A stretch of 33,038 nucleotides of DNA from Bryobacterales bacterium (GTDB lineage: Bacteria; Acidobacteriota; Terriglobia; Bryobacterales; Bryobacteraceae): NCBI GenBank assembly GCA_030693045.1, contig JAUYBU010000490.1, positions 1-33,038 on the forward strand, read 5' to 3'. Every line of letters starts with the position of its first letter. Position 1 is the stretch's first letter. The translations under genes were made by a program, and so were the position numbers. Shown here one piece after another: positions 18,042-26,434 of this stretch. The notes under the pieces were generated by a model. The model worked only from the letters and a program-made list of their open reading frames with translations. It was not told where the DNA came from and made no database searches.

Positions 18042-19067
18042 TCAGGCCGGGCTCCGGAAGCGCGCTAGAATCACATTCGGCGCGACCATGCCATTCACCC
18101 TGTGGCGCGCCGACTGCTGCAAGAACTCGCGTGCGAAAGTCAGCGGGTGCGAGAAAACCGTGGACACCGCATTCCGAGGGCCGTGGTTCGGACCATGAGC
18201 GAGCAGTTTGGCGGCCGCCAGAGCCCGGCTGAGTGTGCCCCTCGCACGGGGCATGCTCAACTCCAGTTTGAGGCGCAGTTGCGATGCCAGGGCCGCGTAG
18301 GCCGTCTCGTTCCACCGCGTCAGGTGATGCGGGGGGTGATTGAGCGGATCGTGCCAGTTCCTCTCAAAGTACATCGGGGAATAGGGAGTGCTCACGAAAA
18401 TGCTCGTTCCGGCGTTGGACAAAGCCAGCATCGAGCGGAGAAAGCCTTTGGGATCCGCAACATGCTCCAGGCAATGAAACGCCACGATCAGATCGAACGT
18501 CTTCAGGCGACGCCGTGGATTCGATGCATACGCTTCAATGGTCTCGGGGTAGGCTTCGATGCCCGCCTCCAGGCATTTGGCCACCGAGCTTCCGGTGGGG
18601 TCAAGACCAACCGCGGATACCGTCATTAAGTCTTTCCGCAGCAAACCGAGAAAGATCCCGGACCCGCAACCCACCTCGAGCACGCGCGGGCCGGGCAGGC
18701 CTCGCCGTCGCGCATGCCCGGCGACACGTTCCCACTCCCACCTGCGGTTGGGGTAATAGTTCGGACGCTGGGCGATCCACGAATAGAAGCTCTCACTGGC
18801 CGGGATCATCGGGAACGCATACTCCAGGGTGCACTCCGTACACCGAAGGACGTCATAGTCCAGCAAGCCCAGGCCTGCCGGGACCGGCTCGCAATAGTAG
18901 CGCTCGAGACCGGCGCCGATGAACTCGGGACTGAGGCGCTTGACGAGAGTGCCGGGGGTGTTACAGACCGGGCACGTTGAGCGACCATCCGGAAGACCCG
19001 ATGTGCGGCCCCGCCCGTTTTCTTCGCCCGGAGACGACGCGCCGGCCGGCCGGACATCCTCGTGCAT
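18042..19067 (-). CDS. SAM-dependent methyltransferase with N-terminal zinc-ribbon-like Cys pairs
   Basis: From ATG 19067 this is 341 residues; a TTG at 19142 would overlap the upstream gene. Near residues 32-35 is CPVC and near 75-78 is CTEC, two CxxC pairs resembling a small zinc-binding domain often placed before C- or O-methyltransferase domains in sugar biosynthesis. Motif I is RVLEVGCGSGIFLGLL near residue 130. LIVAFHCLEHVADP follows near residue 195 and HHLTRWNE later. It lies in the minus-strand methyltransferase group and probably acts on a nucleotide-linked or lipid-linked sugar. Confidence 0.87.
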   Translation of the reverse strand: MHEDVRPAGASSPGEENGRGRTSGLPDGRSTCPVCNTPGTLVKRLSPEFIGAGLERYYCEPVPAGLGLLDYDVLRCTECTLEYAFPMIPASESFYSWIAQRPNYYPNRRWEWERVAGHARRRGLPGPRVLEVGCGSGIFLGLLRKDLMTVSAVGLDPTGSSVAKCLEAGIEAYPETIEAYASNPRRRLKTFDLIVAFHCLEHVADPKGFLRSMLALSNAGTSIFVSTPYSPMYFERNWHDPLNHPPHHLTRWNETAYAALASQLRLKLELSMPRARGTLSRALAAAKLLAHGPNHGPRNAVSTVFSHPLTFAREFLQQSARHRVNGMVAPNVILARFRSPA

Positions 19068-19107
19068 CTCCAGCCCCGGCGACGCAGACCCTTGGTCCGG
19101 CAATCCC

Positions 19108-19911
19108 CTATCTCCACGCGGCGACGAAGACCGAGGCCCCAAGATGCCGCACGTTTTCGCGCGTCGCCGCCCACAGCAGCGCGCGTATCAGCGCCCGCGA
19201 TAGCATCATCACCGGCAATGCCACCCACCGTAACCGGGTTACCGCCGCCAGCGACTCGTCAACACACTCGGTTCGGCCGAAACCAGCCGCCGACAGAAGG
19301 GCTCTCGTGGCCACCGTGGTGTACGCCCAGTAATGAGTTATGTCGTTGAACAGGTTTCGCGTTACCAGCGGGCTGTCTGCGTTGGGCGCGCGCAAAATCA
19401 GCACGCCGCCACTCTTCACGGTCCGGGCCGTTTCGGCGAAGAACTCCAGGAGTCTGTCTTTAGGCAGGTGTTCGACGAAGTCGATCGCAACGATGCAGTC
19501 CCAGGTCGCGGCCGGGTAGCGCCTCAAGTCCTCGATGCTGTCGGCCAGCGCCACGGGGAGCTTCGCCTGGCGCGCCAGGGCAATTACGGGACCGGACGAG
19601 TCGCTGCCCGACAGGTTACGGTAGCCTTCGTCCCGCAAGAAGTGCAGAAGAATACCGGGGCCGCAGGCGGCCTCATAGATGGCGGCATCGCGGGAGGCGG
19701 GCAGCCATCTTCTCAAGATCCGCCGATAGACGGGCGCCTGCCCGCGGGCGAGGTCCTGGACATCGGCCACGGTCGCGATGCCTCTGGCTTGCGCCTGGCA
19801 GTCATAGTAGGCCGCGCCCTCCACCGGCTTCACGGGACGATCCCCTTCCGGAGCCGCATTCACTGTCTTATCCGAGATCCCGGGAGGGCGCTCGCTCGTA
19901 GAGTACGTCAT
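19108..19911 (-). CDS. Class I SAM-dependent methyltransferase
   Basis: From ATG 19911 this is 267 residues. It has IYEAACGPGILLHFL (motif I), a downstream acidic region, and CIVAIDFVEHLPKDRLLEFF with VKSGGVLILRAPNADSP (Methyltransf_11/23-like). The chosen start lies inside the end of the FkbM-type gene, giving a 44-bp overlap. A GTG at 19863, after ggataagaca and just past that gene's stop, is an alternative that would remove the overlap and 16 residues. The C-terminal 50 residues contain a hydrophobic stretch. The substrate is unknown; context suggests a glycan sugar. Confidence 0.85.
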   Translation of the reverse strand: MTYSTSERPPGISDKTVNAAPEGDRPVKPVEGAAYYDCQAQARGIATVADVQDLARGQAPVYRRILRRWLPASRDAAIYEAACGPGILLHFLRDEGYRNLSGSDSSGPVIALARQAKLPVALADSIEDLRRYPAATWDCIVAIDFVEHLPKDRLLEFFAETARTVKSGGVLILRAPNADSPLVTRNLFNDITHYWAYTTVATRALLSAAGFGRTECVDESLAAVTRLRWVALPVMMLSRALIRALLWAATRENVRHLGASVFVAAWR

Positions 19912-20578
19912 AGTAGGTCCCGATTCCCAACCCCGATCGAAGTGGGTGACGCTCTCGTTCACGAAAGCCCCGTGCGGTCATAAAGGCCTCCAGTTCGCTC
20001 AACAGGCAGCAGCCGGTATAGGCCTCGAAATCCGGCGCCTCGACCTTGACGAAACGAACTCGCTGGAGAATGCCGGCCGCTCCTTGGAGCACCATCATCT
20101 CGGATCCCTGGGTATCCAGGACCAGGGCGTCGAAAGTATCGAGGTCGAGCCGCTCGCGGCTCGCGAAGGCGTCGAGCGTGGCGCTGGTCAGCTTAATGTC
20201 GTGGGAGTAGGAGATCTCGGGCCAGAGCTTCGTATGCATTGCCAGCGGAAGGATCGACGACGAGGCTCCGTTGTTGTCGGCGACGTGAAACACGTACTCG
20301 CGTTGATCGTGCTCGGTGATGAGGCGCTGGTACGCTTTCTGCCGGGAGAAGGCGCTCACATGCGAGCGGAGTTGCCGGTAAACCTCGGGTATGGGTTCGA
20401 TCCAAGCCACGTAAAGGTTGAAGGCGGCGTAATCGTCGCGCTCCTGGCCGGTGTTGGCGCCCACATGAATAACGCCGGCGATCTCTCGCAGAAACCCGTC
20501 TCCGGATTGCCTGGGCCGGCCAAATACCCGCCGGGCCGCGCGAATCAGCCTGGTCTTCAACGTCCGCACCGTCGACAT
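19868..20578 (-). CDS. FkbM family methyltransferase
   Basis: From ATG 20578 this is 236 residues; an in-frame GTG at 20599 is an alternative. FkbM signatures are VIHVGANTGQERDDYAAF near residue 37, WIEPIPEVYRQL, DNNGASSSIL, and ALVLDTQGSEMMVLQGA near residue 155, then VKVEAPDFEAYTG. FkbM enzymes O-methylate hydroxyl groups and are frequent in polysaccharide and lipopolysaccharide clusters. It lies between the flippase gene and another methyltransferase on the same strand. The acceptor sugar is unknown. Confidence 0.92.
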   Translation of the reverse strand: MSTVRTLKTRLIRAARRVFGRPRQSGDGFLREIAGVIHVGANTGQERDDYAAFNLYVAWIEPIPEVYRQLRSHVSAFSRQKAYQRLITEHDQREYVFHVADNNGASSSILPLAMHTKLWPEISYSHDIKLTSATLDAFASRERLDLDTFDALVLDTQGSEMMVLQGAAGILQRVRFVKVEAPDFEAYTGCCLLSELEAFMTARGFRERERHPLRSGLGIGTYYDVLYERAPSRDLG

Positions 20579-20717
20579 TCCGTTAAGCCCGTTCGGCACA
20601 ACCCGCCTGTAGCGGCATTTCTCCCGGTCCGGTTTTCAGTACCCGGCAGCCGGCGATACGGGCCGGCCCAATGACATACCGCGGTGTTCGCCTCGGGACA
20701 GCCCCAGCCGAGTTTCG

Positions 20718-22115
20718 TCATCCGGCGTTGGGGGATGTTCCCTTGGTTGCATGCACTTCACTCCCGGCGCGCGCAAGCCTGTGCCGCAATTGGAGACCCC
20801 GGTACGGGGCATACCAGTAGTTTGTGCAAGATCCGGAGATGAGGCCGGCCAGAGGCAGTCCGACGGTACCAAAGTTGTAGCACAGGAACAGGGACCCTGC
20901 AAGATTGAATCCACCGTTCATCAGGGTCGACCACATGAACGGATTGGAGCCCGCCGCCAGGAGAAACTGGCCCCAGATCGCGGCCGAGGAAAGCAGGGCG
21001 TACTCCAGCGACATCAGGCCCAGAACCGGCGGGGATACATATGGCCCGGAATGGGTCCAGACCGAGACCAGCGAGGGACTTGCGACGAAATAGACCAGGC
21101 ATCCCGCGCACGCCGCCGCCATTACGGCGCTAATAGTGTCTTGCATTCTTCTTCCGGCCACCCGCCAGTCTCCCCGCGCGCATTCGGAGGTGAATTTGGG
21201 CAATTGGGGTTGCGACAACTGGGCGACACACATACCGACGGTCTGGCCTATCCGTTGGGCCAGGTAGTAGGGCACCACGGCCGCGGGGCCCAGGATGGCG
21301 CCGAGAAGAGGAACCTGGATTGAGCTGACACAGTATGCCGATGAGCCGACGATGCCGATGGGAACCGCCACCTTCCACAGCTTCCGGAGAACTTCCTTAT
21401 CCGGGGGCGACCCGGTGGGACGCAGTTTACCTTTCGCGTGGCGGAACAGAATCGTCCGAAACACAAGAAGCTGAAGCGCGGCTACGATCAGGACGGCGAC
21501 GCTGGCGGCCCACAGCGTTCGAAACCAGTGCAGCGCGGCTATGGTGCCCAGACCGTTCAGGATCAGGAGAGTCCCGCTGACACCCTTGGTAATGTACATG
21601 AGACCGAGCCCGTCCAGGACCGACTGATTCAGTCTGGATTGCAGCGCTAGCAAGGCGGCGATCCCCAGCAGGTACCAGGAAACGGTCAGACCCGCGGAAT
21701 TCATCCCGGCCAGCCGCGTGCGGGGCATCACCAGTTCGTGGAGCGCCACCAGTACAGCAAAGCCTATCGGGAGAGTTCGCAGGTACAGAACCCGGCTGGC
21801 CTGATAGACTTCGTTGATGCCAGCCCATCCCGGCCGCGTATGTATGAAATCGTTCGCTTCGGGCAACTGACTGGACGTTCGGGCAACCGAGTATGCCACC
21901 TGTCTGGAGGTTACGAAACTAAATCCAAAATCGGTCCACCCTACCGCCGCCAGGAAACCCTGAAAGGTGAACCACAGCCCGGCCTGGTCCGGCGGCAGGT
22001 ACTTCAGCACGAACGGTATGGAAACGAAGGCGCCAAACATACCCGCCAGTTGCTGAAACCAACCCGCCAGGGATGCGCTTCTGGTTGGATGAGCCCTTAC
22101 CCAGTCCCGGATCAT
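20718..22115 (-). CDS. Polysaccharide flippase (Wzx-like, MATE/MVF superfamily)
   Basis: From ATG 22115, after gcggaagcggaaccc, this is 465 residues; GTG 22139 is an upstream alternative. It is a polytopic membrane protein with about 12 helices. It begins with a helix rich in small residues (FQQLAGMFGAFVSIPFVLKYL), then LGLMYITKGVSG, VVPYYLAQRIGQTVGMC, and the late NLAGSLFLCYNFGTVGLPLA segment. This is the layout of Wzx/RfbX exporters, which flip undecaprenyl-linked repeat units to the periplasm. Its place between methyltransferase genes in the glycan operon fits that role. The substrate cannot be predicted. Confidence 0.88.
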   Translation of the reverse strand: MIRDWVRAHPTRSASLAGWFQQLAGMFGAFVSIPFVLKYLPPDQAGLWFTFQGFLAAVGWTDFGFSFVTSRQVAYSVARTSSQLPEANDFIHTRPGWAGINEVYQASRVLYLRTLPIGFAVLVALHELVMPRTRLAGMNSAGLTVSWYLLGIAALLALQSRLNQSVLDGLGLMYITKGVSGTLLILNGLGTIAALHWFRTLWAASVAVLIVAALQLLVFRTILFRHAKGKLRPTGSPPDKEVLRKLWKVAVPIGIVGSSAYCVSSIQVPLLGAILGPAAVVPYYLAQRIGQTVGMCVAQLSQPQLPKFTSECARGDWRVAGRRMQDTISAVMAAACAGCLVYFVASPSLVSVWTHSGPYVSPPVLGLMSLEYALLSSAAIWGQFLLAAGSNPFMWSTLMNGGFNLAGSLFLCYNFGTVGLPLAGLISGSCTNYWYAPYRGLQLRHRLARAGSEVHATKGTSPNAG

Positions 22116-22410
22116 GGGTTCCGCTTCCGCGGATAACACCGAGGCGCGTCAGCGGCCCTTACGGACGCTGGACTCACATCCGTCGTCGAAGTGAATGGTA
22201 TTTGGAAACGCTCTCTTCCAAGATCCGGTTTGGATCTTACGCGAGTTCCCGATCCGGAAAGTGTTCTCGTAGTTTGCCCAGGCCGGAGATAGGGCACGCT
22301 GGCACGGCGCGGATCCCCGTCGATTTTGGGAATTCGGCGCACTTGAACGGAATCCGGCGCGCCGTGGCGCGACCCGCGGGTCGAATCCGGGCGGGCGCTG
22401 CCCGGCGCCC
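22116..22410. other. Intergenic region between the methyltransferase and flippase genes
   Basis: About 295 bp without a convincing gene. It holds an inverted repeat at 22220-22238 (aagatcc, five-base loop, ggatctt) and the GC hairpin listed separately at 22393-22410. No T tract follows either hairpin. There is no clear promoter for the flippase gene. Confidence 0.5.
22393..22410 (-). terminator. GC hairpin directly after a methyltransferase stop codon
   Basis: gggcgc and gcgccc pair around a six-base loop, immediately after the TAG of the minus-strand methyltransferase gene. It has no T run, so it may only be a weak or attenuating terminator, or an RNA-stabilising hairpin, before the flippase gene. 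Confidence 0.3.
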
Positions 22411-23160
22411 CTACTTTGCGGCCAGGACAAATGGGTGAAAATGCCCATTGCTGGCGGTCGGAACGACCCGGACCTCGATGCGCTTGTAGCCGAGACCAAT
22501 CAACCGCTCGCAAAGCTCTTCGATTTCATACTGCGTATTCCTCATGATCATGCCGCCCAGGCCGCGACGAAGCCGGCACCACGCGTCATCGGCCCGTCGC
22601 AACAGCCCGTAGGCTCCAGCCAGCACCATACCCCCGCCGCGGCCCCGATAGGGGAGCCGATACACGGGCAAATGCACCATGATGGTTCCACCGGCGGCGA
22701 GGACGCGATAGGCTTCCTTGAAGTAAAGAAATCCAATACGCGCGGAATCCAGGTGCTGAAATACATGCGTGGAGAAGACGGCCGTCACGGAACCGTCGTT
22801 CTGCGGCAAGTGCAACCCGTCGGTAAGGAAATACGTCACGTTGCCGGCGGCCAGTCGCGAGCGGACGTAGTCGAGCATGTCTTGGGCGACGTCGACCGCG
22901 TACACCTTGTCGAAGGCGACGGCAAGCGGTCTGGTAAGCCGGCCCGCGCCGCAACCCAGTTCCAGGCAACTGTCGTAACGCACTCCGTACTGTCGCCAGT
23001 GGCGGTGGAAATCCTGCCAGTCGGCTTCTCCAAAAGCGTAAAACTCGTCGTCGCTCCAGGGTGCGACGGCTCCTTTCGCCTTGTTCGGCCACGCGGAGAC
23101 GGCCCACAGCGGGTCGGCCTTGGCCCACCTCTTCCATTCGATATTCGAGTTCAGGCTCAT
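22411..23160 (-). CDS. Class I SAM-dependent methyltransferase
   Basis: This 249-residue protein starts at ATG 23160. It has CLELGCGAGRLTRPLA (motif I, near residue 66), KVYAVDVAQDML (motif II, acidic residue binding the SAM ribose), and VTAVFSTHVFQHLD near residue 125, with VLAAGGTIMVHLPVY after it. This is a standard Methyltransf_25/11 layout of normal length. It is the first gene after the tyrosine autokinase in the direction of transcription, 149 bp downstream, and is probably part of the same operon. It is likely to modify a small molecule or glycan. Confidence 0.88.
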   Translation of the reverse strand: MSLNSNIEWKRWAKADPLWAVSAWPNKAKGAVAPWSDDEFYAFGEADWQDFHRHWRQYGVRYDSCLELGCGAGRLTRPLAVAFDKVYAVDVAQDMLDYVRSRLAAGNVTYFLTDGLHLPQNDGSVTAVFSTHVFQHLDSARIGFLYFKEAYRVLAAGGTIMVHLPVYRLPYRGRGGGMVLAGAYGLLRRADDAWCRLRRGLGGMIMRNTQYEIEELCERLIGLGYKRIEVRVVPTASNGHFHPFVLAAK

Positions 23161-23309
23161 CGGCGTCTAGAGGTCACTTCGCCGGACGGCTGCGTGCGGC
23201 CGCAAGCCTTGGCGGGCGCACGGGCGGGCAACCGCATTATGCGCGCCTTGGCACGAAAGCGGTTGCGCCGGGAGGGCGGGCGGGGGCCGGCGCCGGCTTC
23301 GGGGCGGCA

Positions 23310-25520
23310 TCATGCGCGGGGCTTTCCGTGGCCGGCGCCATAGTACTTGTGGTAGTTGCCGTAGTAGTAGTAGTAGCGGCTGGTCTCGCTGTGAACCTCG
23401 TTCAGAACCACTCCCACAACCTTGGCGCGCAGGCGGTTGAGCGTCGCTATCACGCCTCGGACGGCGGTGAGCGGGGTCTCGCCGGCGCGCGCGACCACCA
23501 GCACGCCGTCGACCGCGGTGGCCATCTGAAGCGGCTCGGCGAATCCGAGCATGGGCGGAGCGTCCAGGATCACCAGGTCGTACTCAAGCGACGCCTCGTC
23601 CAGCATCTCGACCAGTCCGCGGCCGATCAGATCCGAGGCGCGCCGCGACCCGGAACCGGCGGGCAGGAAGTGCAGATCCGGGGGCTGTTCGAGCTTGATC
23701 ACCGCGTCGCGCCATCCCAGCTCGGCCAGCAGCACGTTGCTCAGCCCCAGGGACCCCGGAACGTTGAAGCGGCGATGCAGGCTGGGCCGGCGCAAGTCCC
23801 CGTCGATGAGCAGCGTCCGGTGGCCCTGCTCGGCGTGAGCCACGGCCAGGTGCGCGGCCATGGTCGACTTTCCTTCGCCGGGCGCCGCGCTGGTGATCAG
23901 CAGCGACTTCGTCCGGCGGTCGAAATCCGACAACAGAATCGAGTTGCGCAGGGTCCGGATGGCTTCGTCGAAGTTGGTCACCGCATGGTCGGTGTCGGAA
24001 GCCTTGACCAGGGCCGCCGTCTTGGCGGCGGAGGCCGGGCCCAGCCGGCCGTGCCAGGACTTGACCACCGGAAGCGAGCCGATCACTTCGGTGTTGAGCG
24101 TGCGCGCAACCTGTTCGGAATCCCGCAGGGTGTTGTCCAGCACGTCCGTGATCAGGGCCACGCCCACCGCCAGCAGACTGGACAGCAGTAGCGCCAGCGC
24201 CAGATTCAGCCGGAGGTTCGGAAAGACCGGATTGATGGGAGGCCGCGCCGGGTCCGCAATCCGGATGGTCGAGTTCTGGAAGCCCGCGTTGATGCCCGCT
24301 TCCCGGATCTTGCGAATCAGTTCCTCGTACAGCTTCTTGTCGGCCTCGGCCTCGCGTTTCAGGGACTGGTATTCGAACGACCGCGCGTTCAGGCGGTCGA
24401 ACTCGGTCTTGGTCTCCCGGACCGCCTTCTCGAGCATCGACTCGCGGTTCTGCGCTTCCCGGTATTCAATCTCGGTGCGGCGGGCGATGACCAGCCGGGT
24501 CGCGTCCAGTTGGCGCTGCAACTCGGCCGCTTGCGCCGCCAGCTTCCGGAATTCCGGATGGTTGGTCCCGTAGTGCGCCTTGGCTTCGGCAAACCGCTCC
24601 TGGGTGTCGTTGAGCCGCTCGGTCAGCCGCTTGAGCGCTTCGCCCTGGCTGGACACCAGGGCCGCCTCCAGGGTCCCACCCCGGGAGGAGTTGAAAGCCG
24701 CCTCCTTACGAACCCGGTCCCCCTGGGAGTTGGTGAACTCGGTGTTCAACTGCAGCAGCCGGGCCGAGAGGATGCTGGTCTTCTCCTCGGGGTTGATGAC
24801 GTTCAGCTCGCGTTCGAATTGCATCAGAGCCTGGCTGGACCGCTCCATCTTGGCGCGCAGTTCGTCGAGCTGTTTCTCCATGAAAGACGCCAGGCTGGCC
24901 GAGGAGCGGATGCGGATGTTGTAGGTGTGCTCGAGATAGGACTGGGAGATCGCGTTGGCCACGTCGGCGGCCAGTTGCGGATTCGTCGAACGGTAGCTGG
25001 CCAGCAGCAGGTAGGTGTTCGGGGGCCGCGAGATCTTGAGTCTCTTCAGCAGCACGGGGGCATTCTCGAGACTCGCGCGCCGGCCCGGATCCATGTCCTG
25101 AAACTGCCGTTCGTGCTCGAGCAGGTTGTAGCGTAGCGCCACCGGCCGGAGCACGGAGTCGGACTGAATCAACTTGATCTGGGTCGCCAGAAACTGGTCG
25201 GAGTCGTTCAGCACGCTGCGCGAAGCTTCCTGACCGATAACTCCGGACGGCGTTTGCCGGTCGATGTCGACCGTCGCGGTGGCCTCGAAGACCGGCGTGA
25301 TCCGGCTGGACACCACCAGCGTGGCCAGCGTCGAAGCGACTATGAAACCGAGGATCTTCCAGCGGTGCCGTCTGAGCACCCACAAGTAATGAGCCAGGGG
25401 AACCGAAGCCTCTTCGGCTTCCACGTCGGGCTGGGGCGGAGGCCCCCAGGAGAGCGCACGCAACAGGTCGGGCGCAGTCACGGCCGGCGCTTCTATCAGG
25501 GCTTTAGTCTCTTTGGGCAT
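23310..25520 (-). CDS. Polysaccharide biosynthesis tyrosine autokinase (Wzc/BY-kinase type)
   Basis: This 736-residue inner-membrane protein controls chain length and export of surface polysaccharide. The N-terminus is cytoplasmic, with YLWVLRRHRWKILGF leading into the first membrane helix (about residues 55-75). A long periplasmic Wzz-type domain follows, with coiled coil at about residues 200-420. The second helix is near residues 440-460. The C-terminal kinase has Walker A SAAPGEGKST (about 545-554), Walker A' LLIDGDLRRP (about 565-574) and Walker B LVILDAPPML (about 650). The C-terminal tail has YYYYY, NYHKYY and GAG, an autophosphorylated tyrosine cluster with eight Tyr in about 13 residues. 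ATG 25520 follows gagagttc. The gene seems to be the first of the minus-strand operon. It is a complete fused Wzc, not the split Gram-positive form. Confidence 0.95.
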   Translation of the reverse strand: MPKETKALIEAPAVTAPDLLRALSWGPPPQPDVEAEEASVPLAHYLWVLRRHRWKILGFIVASTLATLVVSSRITPVFEATATVDIDRQTPSGVIGQEASRSVLNDSDQFLATQIKLIQSDSVLRPVALRYNLLEHERQFQDMDPGRRASLENAPVLLKRLKISRPPNTYLLLASYRSTNPQLAADVANAISQSYLEHTYNIRIRSSASLASFMEKQLDELRAKMERSSQALMQFERELNVINPEEKTSILSARLLQLNTEFTNSQGDRVRKEAAFNSSRGGTLEAALVSSQGEALKRLTERLNDTQERFAEAKAHYGTNHPEFRKLAAQAAELQRQLDATRLVIARRTEIEYREAQNRESMLEKAVRETKTEFDRLNARSFEYQSLKREAEADKKLYEELIRKIREAGINAGFQNSTIRIADPARPPINPVFPNLRLNLALALLLSSLLAVGVALITDVLDNTLRDSEQVARTLNTEVIGSLPVVKSWHGRLGPASAAKTAALVKASDTDHAVTNFDEAIRTLRNSILLSDFDRRTKSLLITSAAPGEGKSTMAAHLAVAHAEQGHRTLLIDGDLRRPSLHRRFNVPGSLGLSNVLLAELGWRDAVIKLEQPPDLHFLPAGSGSRRASDLIGRGLVEMLDEASLEYDLVILDAPPMLGFAEPLQMATAVDGVLVVARAGETPLTAVRGVIATLNRLRAKVVGVVLNEVHSETSRYYYYYGNYHKYYGAGHGKPRA

Positions 25521-26012
25521 GAACTCTCATTGGATGGCCGGGCAACGGCTACCGCCGCCAGATCGGGAGGCCGGTGGGGGTGGCGGTTCCAGGTCCGGCG
25601 GTTGGTTGGAGCGCGGTTACGGTCGTGCGGCGGTGGAGGAGGGCTGGATTGGCCGGGGGCGAACGGCATCCGGCCTTGGACCGGGGCGAGCGTCTTGAGC
25701 GGGGCGATGAACCGGCGTTCCGGGCTCGGCGTAACAGACCTTCGGCCTTGTGAGTCCCAGGACGGCTTTCCGGGCAAGGCCCTCGGCCGGCGCTTCAGCC
25801 TCGGCGAACCACCTCGGCTTCCACTTCACCGACCAACACCGTACAACAGATTGTGTACGGTCCCAGTCAATACTCTCATCGTATCGGCGGGCGCACTCTC
25901 GACTTGAGGGCAATCGCCGTTTTTTCTTTCGGGGGCGTTGAAAACCGGCTTTGGGGGCCCCAGGCCGCGCCAGGTTGCGGGAGATGGAAGTTCCGATTGC
26001 CGGCCGCGAAGA
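25521..26012. other. Intergenic region upstream of the tyrosine autokinase
   Basis: About 490 bp between the minus-strand kinase gene and the aldo/keto reductase relic. No gene-like frame is visible on either strand. It contains the 24-bp palindrome at 25838-25861. The minus-strand leader of the kinase gene would begin somewhere here, but no convincing promoter pair was found. Confidence 0.5.
25838..25861. promoter_or_regulatory. Inverted repeat, candidate operator upstream of the polysaccharide operon
   Basis: accgtaca and tgtacggt are perfect 8-bp arms around an 8-base spacer (acagattg). The site lies about 320 bp upstream of the kinase start and about 575 bp upstream of the plus-strand gene at 26435. 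Arm length and spacing fit a dimeric regulator site. A minus-strand TTGACT (25865-25870) lies just upstream of it in the kinase direction, but the -10 position is poor. Regulation is inference only. Confidence 0.35.
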
Positions 26013-26309
26013 TCCAAGAACGGAACCACGATCTGGCTGACCTGCTTGGCGGCCATGCGAAACCACCACAATCGGATGTGCGGCGAGGGAAAGCGGGATA
26101 CGATCCCAATGCGGCGCCAGGAAGGCATTGCCCTCAAACCCTGGAGCCCGCCGGCGCGCGGCCTCCTGACCGGCGGCCGCCGGCGCGAGAACTTCGGCGC
26201 GGACATCCGCGCCAAAACCGGCGTGATCGTGTAGCAATTGTGCTACCAGGATTCGGACTTCACCGTGGTCGAGCGGGCCGGCGAAGTTGCAGGCCGGCGC
26301 GATTGGTAG
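26013..26309 (+). pseudogene. Decayed aldo/keto reductase fragment
   Basis: Reading one frame through the region gives an interrupted peptide that lines up with aldo/keto reductases: MRNHHNRM at 26055 (family: MQNHYNLL), then GEGKRDTIPMRRQ (family: REEEREMIPLCR), GIALKPWSPPARGLLTG at 26124 (family: GIGVIPWSPLARGxLTG) and ENFGADIRAKTG. An in-frame TAG follows at 26232, and after it, in the same frame, YQDSDFTVVERAGEVAGRR, which matches the family pattern DxDFxVVxRVxEVAxxRG. A second stop is at 26307. The N-terminal catalytic Tyr/Lys region and the C-terminal cofactor region are missing. It is therefore a remnant of a gene once lying here in the plus direction. The alignment is from memory of the family and needs a search. 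Confidence 0.6.
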
Positions 26310-26376
26310 GTTACCGCCCGGGAGGCGGATCGTGGCGCCAACGACGCCAACGCCAACATGGTGGCTTGTCAGCCCA

Positions 26377-26434
26377 TGCTATGATGCGCAAAGTGGCAGC
26401 CGCCGAGGTAGCGGGTACGGCGAGGGGGAACCGT
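26377..26434 (+). promoter_or_regulatory. Extended -10 promoter candidate and ribosome binding site for the secreted protein gene
   Basis: tgctatgat (26377-26385) is an extended -10 element (TG, one base, TATGAT). No good -35 box is seen at the usual distance. Transcription would start near 26392. The ribosome binding site gaggggga (26422-26429) then lies 5 bases before the GTG start at 26435. Together these favour that GTG over the ATGs at 26381 and 26384, which overlap the -10 element. Confidence 0.4.

Noticed and set aside
23061-24191. 376-residue plus-strand open frame opposite the tyrosine kinase
   Set aside because: It is the complement of a well-supported kinase gene and methyltransferase start, and has no recognisable protein features.
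25865-25870. Minus-strand TTGACT as a -35 box for the kinase gene
   Set aside because: At 16-18 bases downstream no acceptable -10 box is present, so it is not listed as a promoter.
26231-26246. Hairpin gtagca / tgctac with a four-base loop
   Set aside because: It falls inside the aldo/keto reductase relic, has no T tract and no gene end nearby, so it is probably chance.
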